The notes under the pieces were generated by a model. That model made no database searches. It was not told where the DNA came from and saw only the letters and a program-made list of their open reading frames with translations. This document shows, one piece after another, positions 1-9,454 of a stretch of DNA of 64,000 nucleotides. Origin of the DNA: Clostridiales bacterium CHKCI006. Its GTDB lineage: Bacteria > Bacillota_I > Bacilli_A > Erysipelotrichales > Coprobacillaceae. A program made the translations under genes and the position numbers. The stretch lies in assembly GCA_900018345.1 (NCBI GenBank), contig FCNA01000129.1, positions 177,691 through 241,690 on the forward strand, in the 5' to 3' direction. Within the stretch, counting starts at the first letter, position 1. The number at the start of each line of letters is the position of its first letter.

Positions 1-2059
1 AGAGCTGTTTTAATTCGGCGAATTCATCGATAATGATCAATAAGTGAGCCAATCGTTGCTTCACTTTTCCCTGACGATTCAGCCTTTCCAGGCTCATCAG
101 ATCACTGATAGCCTCACCTGTCTGTCTTGCCATGTCAAGCAGTGTCTGTTCACGCCAATTGAGTTCATCCTCCAGTGCATACAGTGCCCGGCGCATCTGG
201 TTTTCTTCCAGATTCGTCAGCGTCATCGCTACATGGGGTAGTTTTTCAAATCGCCAGGACAGCCCGCCGCCTTTAAAATCAATCAAAAAGTACTGCAAGC
301 AACCGGGCGCATAGAAGACACTCAGGCTCAAGATCAGCTGACTGAGCCAGACACTTTTCCCAGACCCTGTCATACCGGCAACCAGTAAATGCGGACCATC
401 ATAAGCCTCATGCAGATCCAGTTTCAACACCTTGCCATCCAAATCAAAACCAATCGGTGCCCTCAGATGAAACAGCGGGTCGTTCTGTTGCCAGTTTGAT
501 GCGATATCAAGTCCATCTTCGAAGAGATCCGCAAAGTCCCGCTGCTTAGAAAGCGTTAAAAAGGCAGGAAGATGCGCTTGAAAATAGGTGTAGAACCATT
601 CCTTTTGAGGCATCGTCTCTGTGGTAAAGAACGTTTTCTTGCCGCCTTGCTTCAGATCGATCCACTGACCAGCCTGAAAATCGAGAATTGCCTCGACCGG
701 TTGATGAATGACGTCTAAATAAAGCACCACCGCTTCTTTCAGGGAATGAGCAAGCGCACGTTGGCTAATCAAAACATAGTGCCGATCGACTAAACTGTTC
801 AAAAGTACCTGATCTGAAGCCTGCTGAAAGCTAACTAAAAACTGACCATTCTGATAAGCGTGTGAAACCCAGTGCTGCCAATCAAGCCAACCGTCCTTTT
901 CCAAGAAGAAAACGATCCCCAGCTGATGAGGATGGTGATAGACCATCAATTGGTAGATAAGAAAAGCCAGCTGGTCTGTCTTCTCTAAACGCACCAGGAT
1001 CGCCTGATACGCAAACAGGCAGATGCCTATCCCACTTGTCAGGGCAACACTGCCAAAACGCGGATCCGTCATTGGCCAAGCCAGATAATCCTGATAACGC
1101 TGATAATCCTGATGCAAAGTCGCCAGATCTGGAAAACTCGCTTCCTGAACCACCATCATAAAGCCCGTCATCAGCCAATCCTGGATCTGTAAACGCTGTT
1201 TTGCGATTCGTTCAGACAGGTGAGCGCGGTATTTTTTCAGGACATGATCACCTAAACGCAACAGAACCATCAAAACAGCAGCCAATAAAAATAGCCTGCT
1301 CATAGCCCGATAACTCGAAAAGTACATCAAGCAGGGATACAGAAGCGGACTGAACACCTCGATCCAGGATAATCGCCATTCCGCTGGTACAGATGACCCT
1401 GGATCTAAAGAAGGTAAGTAACTTAGAAGCGGGCGTTCAGGAACTTGCGGTATCTGATCAAAAACGGGTTCGGGCGAAAGCTGTTTAATCAAAAATGGTT
1501 CAAACGGTACCAAACTGGTCTGCTGCGGGGTCGGACAGAGCAGATGATCTGTCATAAACCAAAGCGACAAACCGGCAATATCCAAACGATCACCACGTTC
1601 AAGCTTTATGGAATAGGCCCTTTGTCCATTCACATAGATTCCATTGGCACTATCGGTATCCTGCATTTCCCAGACACGATCATGCTTTAGTAAGCGACAG
1701 TGAAACAAAGAGATGAACTGATCAGCATAGACGAGCTGACAGGCGTCATCACGACCAATGACAAGCGCGTTGGTCTGGATCAGAGACAGGCGCTGATAAG
1801 ATGGCTTTTTCACATCAAAAAGAACCGTCAGTTCTGTCTTATAGGGATGCTTTAAAACAAAGGACATCTTTTGGTTTAAAATGCGCTCTGTTTTGCCATA
1901 CGAATCCTGGTACCCACTAGGATAATAAAGACGATAGCCCTCTTCTTCCTGTTGACATCTAAAGTAATTTTGCTGTTTTTTCAGAAGCAGCATGACTTGC
2001 TTTTTGTGACCTAACTCGATTTCGTCTAAATACAAGCCATCCAATACACATAAGCGCAA
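1..2059 (-). CDS. essC: EssC-like type VII secretion ATPase (FtsK/SpoIIIE family), 3' end outside window
   Basis: The reading frame is open from 2059 to the left edge (about 686 codons visible). An FHA-like fold lies around residues 95-165, with the motif NGIYVNG near residue 140. Two hydrophobic segments follow at about 240-275. The first FtsK/SpoIIIE motor domain is then entered: Walker A GMTGSGKS near residue 563 and Walker B LLIIIDEFAELK at about 672-683. EssC/YukBA proteins are membrane motors that drive export of WXG100 substrates in Bacillota; that role is known for the family and inferred here. The chosen start is TTG at 2059, preceded by GGGGGTGATC with ideal spacing, which makes a 101-bp overlap with the upstream gene. 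ATG at 1993 is in frame but has only a poor ribosome binding site. Only one FHA unit is apparent, whereas canonical EssC has two. Confidence 0.85.
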   Translation of the reverse strand, partial: MRLCVLDGLYLDEIELGHKKQVMLLLKKQQNYFRCQQEEEGYRLYYPSGYQDSYGKTERILNQKMSFVLKHPYKTELTVLFDVKKPSYQRLSLIQTNALVIGRDDACQLVYADQFISLFHCRLLKHDRVWEMQDTDSANGIYVNGQRAYSIKLERGDRLDIAGLSLWFMTDHLLCPTPQQTSLVPFEPFLIKQLSPEPVFDQIPQVPERPLLSYLPSLDPGSSVPAEWRLSWIEVFSPLLYPCLMYFSSYRAMSRLFLLAAVLMVLLRLGDHVLKKYRAHLSERIAKQRLQIQDWLMTGFMMVVQEASFPDLATLHQDYQRYQDYLAWPMTDPRFGSVALTSGIGICLFAYQAILVRLEKTDQLAFLIYQLMVYHHPHQLGIVFFLEKDGWLDWQHWVSHAYQNGQFLVSFQQASDQVLLNSLVDRHYVLISQRALAHSLKEAVVLYLDVIHQPVEAILDFQAGQWIDLKQGGKKTFFTTETMPQKEWFYTYFQAHLPAFLTLSKQRDFADLFEDGLDIASNWQQNDPLFHLRAPIGFDLDGKVLKLDLHEAYDGPHLLVAGMTGSGKSVWLSQLILSLSVFYAPGCLQYFLIDFKGGGLSWRFEKLPHVAMTLTNLEENQMRRALYALEDELNWREQTLLDMARQTGEAISDLMSLERLNRQGKVKQRLAHLLIIIDEFAELKQL

Positions 2060-4133
2060 TGATGATCACCCCCATGATGGCCAGTTCAGTATGCGTGGCA
2101 TGCACAGGAGCCAGGCGAAAAGCATTTTTCCATTGGGTCAGATCTATCGCCTCCGTCCCCTCCATCACGATCGTCAACCTTTTAGAGGTTGTTCGGCCTA
2201 CTTCATCTGTCGCCTCCACTTCCAGCTGATAGATACCGTCTTGTCTAGCCAATTGGATGGTCGGATCACTGCCTTCAGAAACAGGCAGGCTATCCTTATA
2301 GATCCGCCAGGCAAGACTGGCGTCACTTTCCATCTCAATTTCGATCCCGGTTGCCAGTGATAGCGGACGGGTCGAAGACAAAGTCACCCCATCCACCAGC
2401 AAAGTAATCACCGGCGGACTGCTTCGTACCTGAAACCGGTGCTGGTAGAAAGACTGCTGACCCAATTCATCCCAAAGCACCAGATCCAAATGATATTGTC
2501 CATCCGGCAGCGTCATCGTCCAGCCTGCCTTCTCAAGCATGCCTGCAGCGATATCCCTTTCATCCTGATATAATCGCCACTCCCCTTTGACAGAATGCAG
2601 ATCCTCGATTTGCCAGTTCAAATAGACTTCGTCATCGGTATAGATTGCCTGCCATTGTGCAGGCGTTAAAATGGGGGCTTGGGTATCCACACACAGGGTT
2701 TGTGCGAAATGGGATGTATGACCGGACTGATCTGATGCCCAAGCTTCTAATTCATAGAAACCATCTTCCAGGTCATAGACATTGGGGCGCACCTGGCTGA
2801 TAGGCTTTCCGGAGCGTGTCAGACTTATTTTCTGGTCTTTCAGAAAACGATCTTCGATCTGTACGGTCAATGATCCCCCTTCCTGCAAATAATCTATGCG
2901 GGGAGCCAGCAGATCAAGTGCAAACGCTTCATCAATGGGTGTTACATGACCAGCCCGGTCACGGATCCATCCTTTTAATTCCAGGATTCCTTCCTCCTCT
3001 CCAAGGGATTGACCTGCAGATAGATCCAACGATCTGCCATCCAGCGTCGCCTCCCACTGATACTCTGCCAGATTCGCTTCTTCAATACTCAGATGATCAT
3101 CTTGCCAGACATACGTGGGAGCCATATCATCTAAAATGATATCAAACTGCCCTGCATAGGTATGTCCGGCGAGATCAACCAGATAAACATCGGCATACAG
3201 ATCTTGCTGGGGCAATGGCTGCCCTAAATAATCGATACCGTTTACCTTTAAATAACTCGCCTCTCGATCCAAATTGGCCTCGCTGATCGTTGGCTGATTC
3301 ACTTGAGAAACATAGGTCGTCCCCTCCTGCCAGTCAACAATCTGCGGAGCCTCGGTATCCACTTCGAAAACCGGCAGATCCAGATAACCGAAGGGCAGCA
3401 CTTCAGCCGGATCATTCACCCCTTCCTCCAGTTGGATCGTTGTTTCATAACAGCCTTCCGGATAACCGAAAGCCGCTAAGACGGGATCCTGCCAAAACAG
3501 AGTCAGCGTTCCTTGCGGATGCGGTCCGCTTTCTTTATAGAGATACCTGTTGTCCTGAAAAAAGACGAGCTCCAGATCATTCAGATCAGGCGTCATTATA
3601 ACCTCAGGTTCACTGAGATCAAGATAAAAATGATAGGTCTCCTCTCCATACGTATAGTGATAATCCCCTTCCTCAGCGATTTCATAGTAATAATACGTCC
3701 CTTGTGCAAAGGCATGGCTCAAAAGAGGGGCTTTGGCAAAAGCAAAGTCTTCTCCAGGCAAGACAAAAGCCTCCATCATCACTTTTTCGGTATAAATGGC
3801 CTCCTGACCATTCACATAGACAGGTGTGCCATGAAGCGTTACTCCCGGTGTGATCCCCGCTACGATCCGCTGATCATTCCACTGATATAAGCCTGTGCGT
3901 GGACAGGGAATGATCAACTGATAGCCCTCTGAAGTGGGTTCCCAATCCGTTTCCTGAAAGGCTCTATCGATTGTATCCAGATAGGTCAATGTTCCTGACT
4001 GTGGTTCTGAGGCCGTCAGCCGCAAAGCATTCGAAGCGGTCAAAAGGTGCCATTGATGCTCAGCTGCAGCAATAACGGAAACACATAGCCCCAGTATCCA
4101 GATACTCAATCCCAGCAATCCGATTTTCCTCAT
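1959..4133 (-). CDS. Secreted, membrane-anchored protein with tandem Ig-like repeats (type VII locus)
   Basis: This is a 724-residue protein from ATG 4133, which follows AAAGGAGGATTTTG; an upstream in-frame codon at 4163 lacks a comparable site. It has an N-terminal signal peptide or anchor (GLLGLSIWILGLCVSVIAAA), then a long extracellular region. At least four segments each open with a D-x-x-AP signature (APQI, APTY, APRI, APIL), typical of bacterial Ig-like repeats. One C-terminal membrane helix (about 686-708) is followed by a basic tail. It lies between the kinase gene and the EssC-like gene, overlapping the latter by 101 bp, so it is probably a structural or surface partner of the secretion complex. 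It is not recognisable as EsaA, EssA or EssB. Function is unknown. Confidence 0.7.
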   Translation of the reverse strand: MRKIGLLGLSIWILGLCVSVIAAAEHQWHLLTASNALRLTASEPQSGTLTYLDTIDRAFQETDWEPTSEGYQLIIPCPRTGLYQWNDQRIVAGITPGVTLHGTPVYVNGQEAIYTEKVMMEAFVLPGEDFAFAKAPLLSHAFAQGTYYYYEIAEEGDYHYTYGEETYHFYLDLSEPEVIMTPDLNDLELVFFQDNRYLYKESGPHPQGTLTLFWQDPVLAAFGYPEGCYETTIQLEEGVNDPAEVLPFGYLDLPVFEVDTEAPQIVDWQEGTTYVSQVNQPTISEANLDREASYLKVNGIDYLGQPLPQQDLYADVYLVDLAGHTYAGQFDIILDDMAPTYVWQDDHLSIEEANLAEYQWEATLDGRSLDLSAGQSLGEEEGILELKGWIRDRAGHVTPIDEAFALDLLAPRIDYLQEGGSLTVQIEDRFLKDQKISLTRSGKPISQVRPNVYDLEDGFYELEAWASDQSGHTSHFAQTLCVDTQAPILTPAQWQAIYTDDEVYLNWQIEDLHSVKGEWRLYQDERDIAAGMLEKAGWTMTLPDGQYHLDLVLWDELGQQSFYQHRFQVRSSPPVITLLVDGVTLSSTRPLSLATGIEIEMESDASLAWRIYKDSLPVSEGSDPTIQLARQDGIYQLEVEATDEVGRTTSKRLTIVMEGTEAIDLTQWKNAFRLAPVHATHTELAIMGVIIIALMCIGWLVFRRNRVRSQKASHAASEKTAKLL

Positions 4134-4171
4134 CAAAATCCTCCTTTCCTGTTCATCGTACATCGCTCTTT

Positions 4172-5596
4172 TCAGGCTAGCTCACCCCACTGCAGGATCA
4201 GCATTTCCAGCTCCTGTCGTTTTTGAGGCTGGTCTGTCAGCTGTAATGCCTGATGCAGCCAGCCTTCCTGAAAAGCGCCGGTTTGAAAAAGACGAATCGC
4301 CAGATCCGCCTTAAGTTCCAAAGATGGTTCATAATGAAAACAGGTCCTTAAAAGCACTGGGTGATCTAACTTCGCATAAATGTCCTGCCGAAAGGCCTGA
4401 CTATCTTCCACCTGTTCTACAAGACCATCCAGCAACCACGTCACCGTCGTCTGATCCGCAACCTCCAGCCAATAGGCCTGGATAAAAGGTTGCCAGACAG
4501 AAGCCTCATACTGATTCAAAAGCTGCCTGAACGCGTCATCAAAATCCTTTTTAGTCTTGGCATTCAGGATCCCCGCCCAGGCTGAATCCGCACATTTTTC
4601 ACTGAGCCTATCGATCAGCGGCAGCTTGCGTTCCATACAGGTTGTCACATAATTGAGTACAAAGGCCTTTCCCTCCATCGTATCCAGTCTCTCAATGGGC
4701 AAATAACTGAGCTGATATAAACTTTCTTCCGGATAATGATCATAGAGTGATGCATAGGCCTCCAAACGATCCGGAAACAGGGAAATGGCCTGTACATACC
4801 ACCCTTGTCCCAGACATAGCTGATAAAAAACGGGAGCTAACACCAGCATGATCACCAGCCCGATCATCAAAAAAACCGGTATTCCCGTCCCCACCAGCCG
4901 CCTCGCCCGATAAATACGCAGCTGTCTTAAAGCCTGTTCAGCACTCGCATAACGTGCTTTTGCGAAAGGAGATAAACAGGGGTTCAAAAAAGGCTGATAA
5001 TAGCGGATGGCCCTTTCATCCAGCACCGCTTTGGCTGTCTTGCCTAGACTGTAGAGATCACTGCGCCCATCCACCCTGTCGCCTCGGACGTATTCGGGGC
5101 TGGCATAAGCAGGAGACCCATAGCGACGCAGCGGTGGATCGGCAATCAGAAAACAGGAGCCAAAATCAATCAGCCGATAATGACCATCAGGTTGACGCAT
5201 GATATTCTCTGGTTTCAGATCATTGTAAACGATCCCCAAATCCTGGTGCAAAAAGCATAATAGTTCCAGCACTTCCTTTAAAAAGATGCGGGCCTCCTTT
5301 CTGCTCAAGCGTCCCTGACGGGCACAATACATCGCCAGATTGGCGCCCGGTACATGATCCATAAGGATACAAATCTGATCATCATCAGTAAACACGTCAT
5401 AAATCTCAACCAACCCGGCATGCTTTTTCCCTGCCAGCAAGCATAAAGCCGCCATTTCCTCTGATTGCGGATCAGTCAGACATTTGATGGCAATGACTCT
5501 ATTTAAAAGTGTATCATATGCCTGATAGACCTTTCCATAGCTTCCCTGACCCAAAGGAGAGATGCACTGAAAACGGGGATCTTTAAGTGGATGCAT
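4172..5596 (-). CDS. Membrane-anchored Ser/Thr protein kinase of the type VII locus
   Basis: The 474-residue protein has an N-terminal Hanks-type kinase domain. It shows a glycine loop (GQGSYGKVY), an ATP-binding Lys in VIAIKCL, a catalytic loop YNDLKPEN (YND replaces the usual HRD, but Asp, Lys and Asn are kept), a DFG motif in LIDFGSC and an APE-like SPEY. A single membrane helix follows at about 232-257, then about 215 residues that are probably outside the cell. The gene overlaps the upstream FHA gene by 14 bp, so phospho-dependent binding between kinase and FHA partner is a natural inference. Its architecture (kinase fold, one helix, external domain) parallels EssB/YukC, which is a pseudokinase, but this copy keeps the key catalytic residues. 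Confidence 0.85.
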   Translation of the reverse strand: MHPLKDPRFQCISPLGQGSYGKVYQAYDTLLNRVIAIKCLTDPQSEEMAALCLLAGKKHAGLVEIYDVFTDDDQICILMDHVPGANLAMYCARQGRLSRKEARIFLKEVLELLCFLHQDLGIVYNDLKPENIMRQPDGHYRLIDFGSCFLIADPPLRRYGSPAYASPEYVRGDRVDGRSDLYSLGKTAKAVLDERAIRYYQPFLNPCLSPFAKARYASAEQALRQLRIYRARRLVGTGIPVFLMIGLVIMLVLAPVFYQLCLGQGWYVQAISLFPDRLEAYASLYDHYPEESLYQLSYLPIERLDTMEGKAFVLNYVTTCMERKLPLIDRLSEKCADSAWAGILNAKTKKDFDDAFRQLLNQYEASVWQPFIQAYWLEVADQTTVTWLLDGLVEQVEDSQAFRQDIYAKLDHPVLLRTCFHYEPSLELKADLAIRLFQTGAFQEGWLHQALQLTDQPQKRQELEMLILQWGELA

Positions 5597-6623
5597 GATA
5601 GATCAGTATTGTCTGTCCGATCCTCAGGCGATCCCCCTCCTGAAGATGGTGGGCATGTTCTAAGGGTTGCTTCTCTTCATTCAGCCAGGTCCCATTCGTG
5701 CTGGCCAGATCCTCCAGATACAGACCATCCGTTTTGGCATAGATGCGGGCATGATGGCGCGACACATTGGCATCAGCCAGGACCAGATCATTATCTGATT
5801 CACGTCCAATATGAAAATCAGCCTGCAGCGGGATACTTTGCCCATCCTCATTTTGAAGACAACCATAATGAACTAAAAGCTGCGTCTTATTGGCTGCACT
5901 TAATTCGGTCGTAGCCTGACCTGAAAGATAAGTACTTCTTTCCTCCTGCAAGATTGGACTGGGATGGAAGGCATCATAAAATGAAGGGGACTGTTTGGAC
6001 TTGCATTCGCTTCTTTTCCAAAATGAAAAGAAATGCAGTGAACGTTTGGGCTGCGTTTTGAAAGTATTCAAGAAAAAGTCAATCGTAAATGACTGACTTT
6101 TTAGTAAGAGATACCATTGACTGATCGTTTCATAAGGCACATTCAGATCCGCGTTCTCTAAAAAAGCGAGCGCAAAGCTTTGAAAGGCACGATTCACGGA
6201 GAAATCAGGCACTTCCAAAGGCAAACTCGCCAGATAAACCTCCAGATTCGTAGGTTCAATAAAGACTTCTTCCAGCTGATAAAGACAGACCGCCTGGCCC
6301 AGATCGCGCATCTGCGATCCACATGCCTCCAACAACCATTTCACCTGCGCGTAAGTGAAGCGATGCGTACGCACATACTGTTGAAGGCTTTGCAGCCGGC
6401 TGGTGTCTGCATAGAGGATGTGGCGCGTAGGAATGTGCACGAAAAGGGGCAAATAAGCAGAACTATTCAGATAAAAAACCATCTCTTTGCTTACAAGCCT
6501 GGCCTGCGGACGCAAATAAATTTCCATATAACCCTGGGGATTAAAAAGGATATGATCGATCACCTGTCTTAACACAAGCATTTTACCTGGTATATTGTCA
6601 CTGCTCATGGAATGAGTCAGCAT
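5583..6623 (-). CDS. FHA domain protein of the type VII locus (DUF6382-like N-terminus)
   Basis: This 346-residue cytoplasmic protein is the first visible gene of the leftward operon. Residues about 1-200 resemble the N-terminal region that precedes FHA domains in many Bacillota proteins (DUF6382-like, from memory). Residues about 250-345 form a clear FHA domain with IGRESDNDLVL, SRHHARI and the STNGTWLN strand-turn. FHA domains bind phosphothreonine, and the next gene encodes a kinase. The start is uncertain: ATG 6623 is kept, but in-frame Met codons lie 5 and 14 codons further in, and the latter has an AGGTAAA site just before it. No membrane segment is apparent. Confidence 0.75.
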   Translation of the reverse strand: MLTHSMSSDNIPGKMLVLRQVIDHILFNPQGYMEIYLRPQARLVSKEMVFYLNSSAYLPLFVHIPTRHILYADTSRLQSLQQYVRTHRFTYAQVKWLLEACGSQMRDLGQAVCLYQLEEVFIEPTNLEVYLASLPLEVPDFSVNRAFQSFALAFLENADLNVPYETISQWYLLLKSQSFTIDFFLNTFKTQPKRSLHFFSFWKRSECKSKQSPSFYDAFHPSPILQEERSTYLSGQATTELSAANKTQLLVHYGCLQNEDGQSIPLQADFHIGRESDNDLVLADANVSRHHARIYAKTDGLYLEDLASTNGTWLNEEKQPLEHAHHLQEGDRLRIGQTILIYHAST

Positions 6624-6752
6624 ACAGTATACTTTTTCCTTTCTACCAACTTTATTTCCGTAGTTGATGACGGTTAACGAATGCGATTAAATCGAAATAT
6701 AGGAGGATGCCTTGGCTGCTTTTGAAAACTTCTTCTTAGACCGTCTTTTTCT

Positions 6753-6784
6753 AAAACAAAAAGAGCGAATCTAAGACTCACTCT
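6753..6784 (-). terminator. Rho-independent terminator at the end of the HAD phosphatase gene
   Basis: On the minus strand AGAGTGA and TCGCTCT pair around a 9-nt loop and are followed by TTTTTGTTTT. The stem overlaps the stop codon of the HAD gene at 6771. A larger TCTTAGA/TCTAAGA inverted repeat surrounds it. Confidence 0.7.
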
Positions 6785-7574
6785 CTAAATCATTTAAATA
6801 CTGTTCGATCGTTTGCACCACACCCTGATGTTCGTTATCCGGACAATGGTATTTGGCAATCGCTTTGATCGGTTCGACAGCATTGGCCATCGCGTAAGCA
6901 TGACCTACGGTTTGCAGCATCTCATAATCATTCATCTGATCACCAAAAGCCATACATTCTTCAGGCTTCAGATGCCATTTTTCCTGAAGAAAACGGATAG
7001 CAATGCCTTTATTGATGCTCTTGTTTTGAATGTCCATCCACATGTTGCCGCTTGTCACGACCTTCAGATCCGGTGGCAGTTGTTCTGAAATCTCCTCTAA
7101 AAAGCGCTCGATATGCTCTTCAGGATCGTAGACGGCGACCTTAAAGATCTCATCATCAATCTCTTCTACCGTACGCACATGCTCCACGGCACAGTAGTGC
7201 ATATTGACAACCTCGTCAAAGGCCTCACTGATGTTCTTTAAATAAGCCGCTTTCTTGCCGCTGTACACCATGTAGATCGAAGTATAAGGAGCCAAGATCT
7301 GATTCAGCCTTTTGAGCGTATCGGGTGCGATCACATTGGCATAGAGCTCCTTTTCTCCGTCGACAATGAAACTGCCATTTTCACTAATAAAAACAAAATC
7401 ATGACTCATTGGCAAAAAGCGCTGGTACAAACGCTGATACTGATTGCCGCTGGCAATCACAAAACGGATCCCATGGGCTTTCAGGCGCTGATACGTGTCC
7501 AAAAATTGCCATGCGAATTGTTTATTTGAATCTAAAAAAGTGCCATCCATATCGGTCGCTATTAATTTGATCAT
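6771..7574 (-). CDS. Cof-type HAD-IIB family phosphatase
   Basis: The 267-residue protein starts with the HAD motif I LIATDMDGTFLD (nucleophile Asp). It has a motif II Ser/Asn region (FVIASGNQYQRL), a C2-type cap, a catalytic Lys in the NKSINKG segment and motif IV GDQMNDYEML. Members of this family are cytoplasmic Mg-dependent phosphatases acting on sugar phosphates, nucleotides or flavin and PLP intermediates; the substrate cannot be read from sequence. It stands alone, separated by a terminator from the type VII operon to its left. Confidence 0.9.
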   Translation of the reverse strand: MIKLIATDMDGTFLDSNKQFAWQFLDTYQRLKAHGIRFVIASGNQYQRLYQRFLPMSHDFVFISENGSFIVDGEKELYANVIAPDTLKRLNQILAPYTSIYMVYSGKKAAYLKNISEAFDEVVNMHYCAVEHVRTVEEIDDEIFKVAVYDPEEHIERFLEEISEQLPPDLKVVTSGNMWMDIQNKSINKGIAIRFLQEKWHLKPEECMAFGDQMNDYEMLQTVGHAYAMANAVEPIKAIAKYHCPDNEHQGVVQTIEQYLNDLESES

Positions 7575-7702
7575 TACATCGTCCTCCGCAAATCATTTTC
7601 CTTTTCTTCCAAAACCAATGTTCGCTTCCCTGCTGGCCAACACCAGCTAAAATCAATGAAAGTCTATCGTTTTCGGTTTAATTTATGCTAAAATAAAAAT
7701 AG

Positions 7703-8074
7703 CTAGATGGTTTCTCCGGCGATGATAGCTTCGATATCGGCATCTGTCAAAGAAGTGCCGACAACGTAGTTATGCTCTTTTAAATAGGCCGAGATCATTT
7801 GGCGATAAGGGTGCGATCGGTCGATATCGACCTTAAAGGCCGGACCGCTAAAGGTCTTGTCAAAATATTGACGGACATAGCGAAAGCTCGTATTTCCACC
7901 TTTAAATAAATTATCTAGAAGCACCCAGCCTTTATAATTTTTCTGATTCAGTTCGGCCGTGATACTTTCCCACTGCTGTGAACTAGAGTGGCAGAAGCGC
8001 CGCAGCACTAAAAAACGATAAGCTGGATCATTGATTTCAAAAATCTCATAATTCTTCGCTAATTCATCACTCAT
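7703..8074 (-). CDS. Small protein resembling RnlB-family antitoxins (orphan)
   Basis: A 123-residue protein is read from ATG 8074, which follows GTAGGAGATGAGAAT; a longer frame to 8152 has no support. The central pattern GWVLLDNLFKGGNTSFRYV resembles, from memory, the 'LFDLLxxNG...RF' core of RnlB, the antitoxin of the RnlA RNase in E. coli, and the C-terminal helix (TDADIEAII) matches the usual end. No RnlA-like toxin gene is adjacent: the neighbours are a HAD phosphatase and a divergent GH32 gene. It may therefore be an orphan or have another role. The family call is tentative. Confidence 0.5.
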   Translation of the reverse strand: MSDELAKNYEIFEINDPAYRFLVLRRFCHSSSQQWESITAELNQKNYKGWVLLDNLFKGGNTSFRYVRQYFDKTFSGPAFKVDIDRSHPYRQMISAYLKEHNYVVGTSLTDADIEAIIAGETI

Positions 8075-8137
8075 ATTCTCATCTCCTACGGGGATTATAC
8101 CATTTTTATTAGCGAATGAAAAGAAAGGAAGAAGATT

Positions 8138-9454
8138 ATGTCTAGACCGCAATTACATTTCACCCCACGTGATCACTGGATGAACGATCCGAACGGGCTC
8201 ATCTATTTCAATGGAGAATACCATCTTTTCTACCAGTATTTCCCCTACGAAAATGCCTGGGGTACCATGCATTGGGGACACAGTGTTTCCACCGACCTCG
8301 TTCATTGGAAAGATCTTGGGATCGCACTTTACCCCAGCAAGCCCTATGATCGCAACGGTGTTTTCTCAGGCAGCGCAATCGAGATCGATCATCAGATGGT
8401 TCTCTACTATACAGGGGTCATCTATACTGCCTACAAAGGAGACGATATCCATCGTCAGGGACCGGATGCCTTTGAAGCCTGTCAGGTCATGCTGACAAGC
8501 AAGGATGGCTACCATTTCGATAACCAGCAAAAACATATCGTCGTTCCGACATTTGCTGATGATGATCCTATCGGTCATCGCGTCCATACACGTGATCCAA
8601 AAGTCTGGAAACAGGATGATCGTTATTATATGATCCTTGGCAGCAAGTTCCTGCAGCCAGGGCATACCAAAACCACTGGACAGGTCCTGATCTACGAAAG
8701 CCTGGACGGCCAGCAATGGAGCTATTGTACGCGCGCCTATGACGATACGATCGGAACCATGTGGGAATGTCCGGATTATTTCACTCTTGATCAGCAAGGT
8801 ATCCTGATCTTCTCGCCTGAACATATCTACAAAGAAGAATACAACAGTGTCAACATGTGGACCAAAGCCACCTTTGACCCTCATAGTCAAACAATGCAGA
8901 TCGATCCAGAAATCCAATTACTGGATTATGGTCGCGATCTTTACGCCAGTCAGACCGCTCTGGATGAACAGGGCAGACGCTTCATGATCAGCTGGATGCG
9001 GATGCCTCTTCCTGATCAGGATCAGGAATGGATCGGTATGATGGCTTATCCACGTCTGGTCAGCTATCATGATCAGACCCTCTATACCACCGTTCATCCA
9101 CATATTGATGAATTGTTCACCCAGCCAACAACCACCTTTTCCAGCCGTGAGGCCCGTAAGCTCCTGGTCACCTTACAGGACGGCCAAAGCATCAATATCG
9201 GCGGACTGGTGCTGACATACCAAAATGATCATCTTTTATCTGACCGTACGCAGGTCTTTCCACAAAACCAGATCGGTACGCGCTTTGAAACCCCAACCTT
9301 AAACGGCAAATGCGAACTGGCCATCTATACCGATCAGTATATTACCGAAATCTATGTCAATTCAGGGCGCTATGTTTTAAGTCAGATCGTCTACGGACAA
9401 CATGATACCATCATCAGTCAAGTGGCTTACCAGATGTTTAAGATTGGCGCTTAA
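8138..9454 (+). CDS. scrB: GH32 beta-fructofuranosidase / sucrose-6-phosphate hydrolase
   Basis: The 438-residue protein has all three GH32 active-site motifs: WMNDPNG with nucleophile Asp near residue 17, RDPKVW near 151 (transition-state stabiliser) and WECPDYF near 210 (acid/base Glu). There is no signal peptide, so it should hydrolyse sucrose, sucrose-6-phosphate or short fructans inside the cell. The C-terminal beta-sandwich is short compared with the usual 480-500 residues. The gene is divergent from the RnlB-like gene and converges with a 17-bp overlap on a small minus-strand gene. No sucrose PTS, transporter or ScrR-type regulator is next to it. The choice between sucrose-6-phosphate hydrolase and general invertase is open. 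Confidence 0.9.
   Translation: MSRPQLHFTPRDHWMNDPNGLIYFNGEYHLFYQYFPYENAWGTMHWGHSVSTDLVHWKDLGIALYPSKPYDRNGVFSGSAIEIDHQMVLYYTGVIYTAYKGDDIHRQGPDAFEACQVMLTSKDGYHFDNQQKHIVVPTFADDDPIGHRVHTRDPKVWKQDDRYYMILGSKFLQPGHTKTTGQVLIYESLDGQQWSYCTRAYDDTIGTMWECPDYFTLDQQGILIFSPEHIYKEEYNSVNMWTKATFDPHSQTMQIDPEIQLLDYGRDLYASQTALDEQGRRFMISWMRMPLPDQDQEWIGMMAYPRLVSYHDQTLYTTVHPHIDELFTQPTTTFSSREARKLLVTLQDGQSINIGGLVLTYQNDHLLSDRTQVFPQNQIGTRFETPTLNGKCELAIYTDQYITEIYVNSGRYVLSQIVYGQHDTIISQVAYQMFKIGA

Noticed and set aside
882..1178. A 98-codon minus-strand frame
   Set aside because: It lies in another frame inside the EssC-like gene, which is open continuously from 2059 to the window edge and carries clear motifs.
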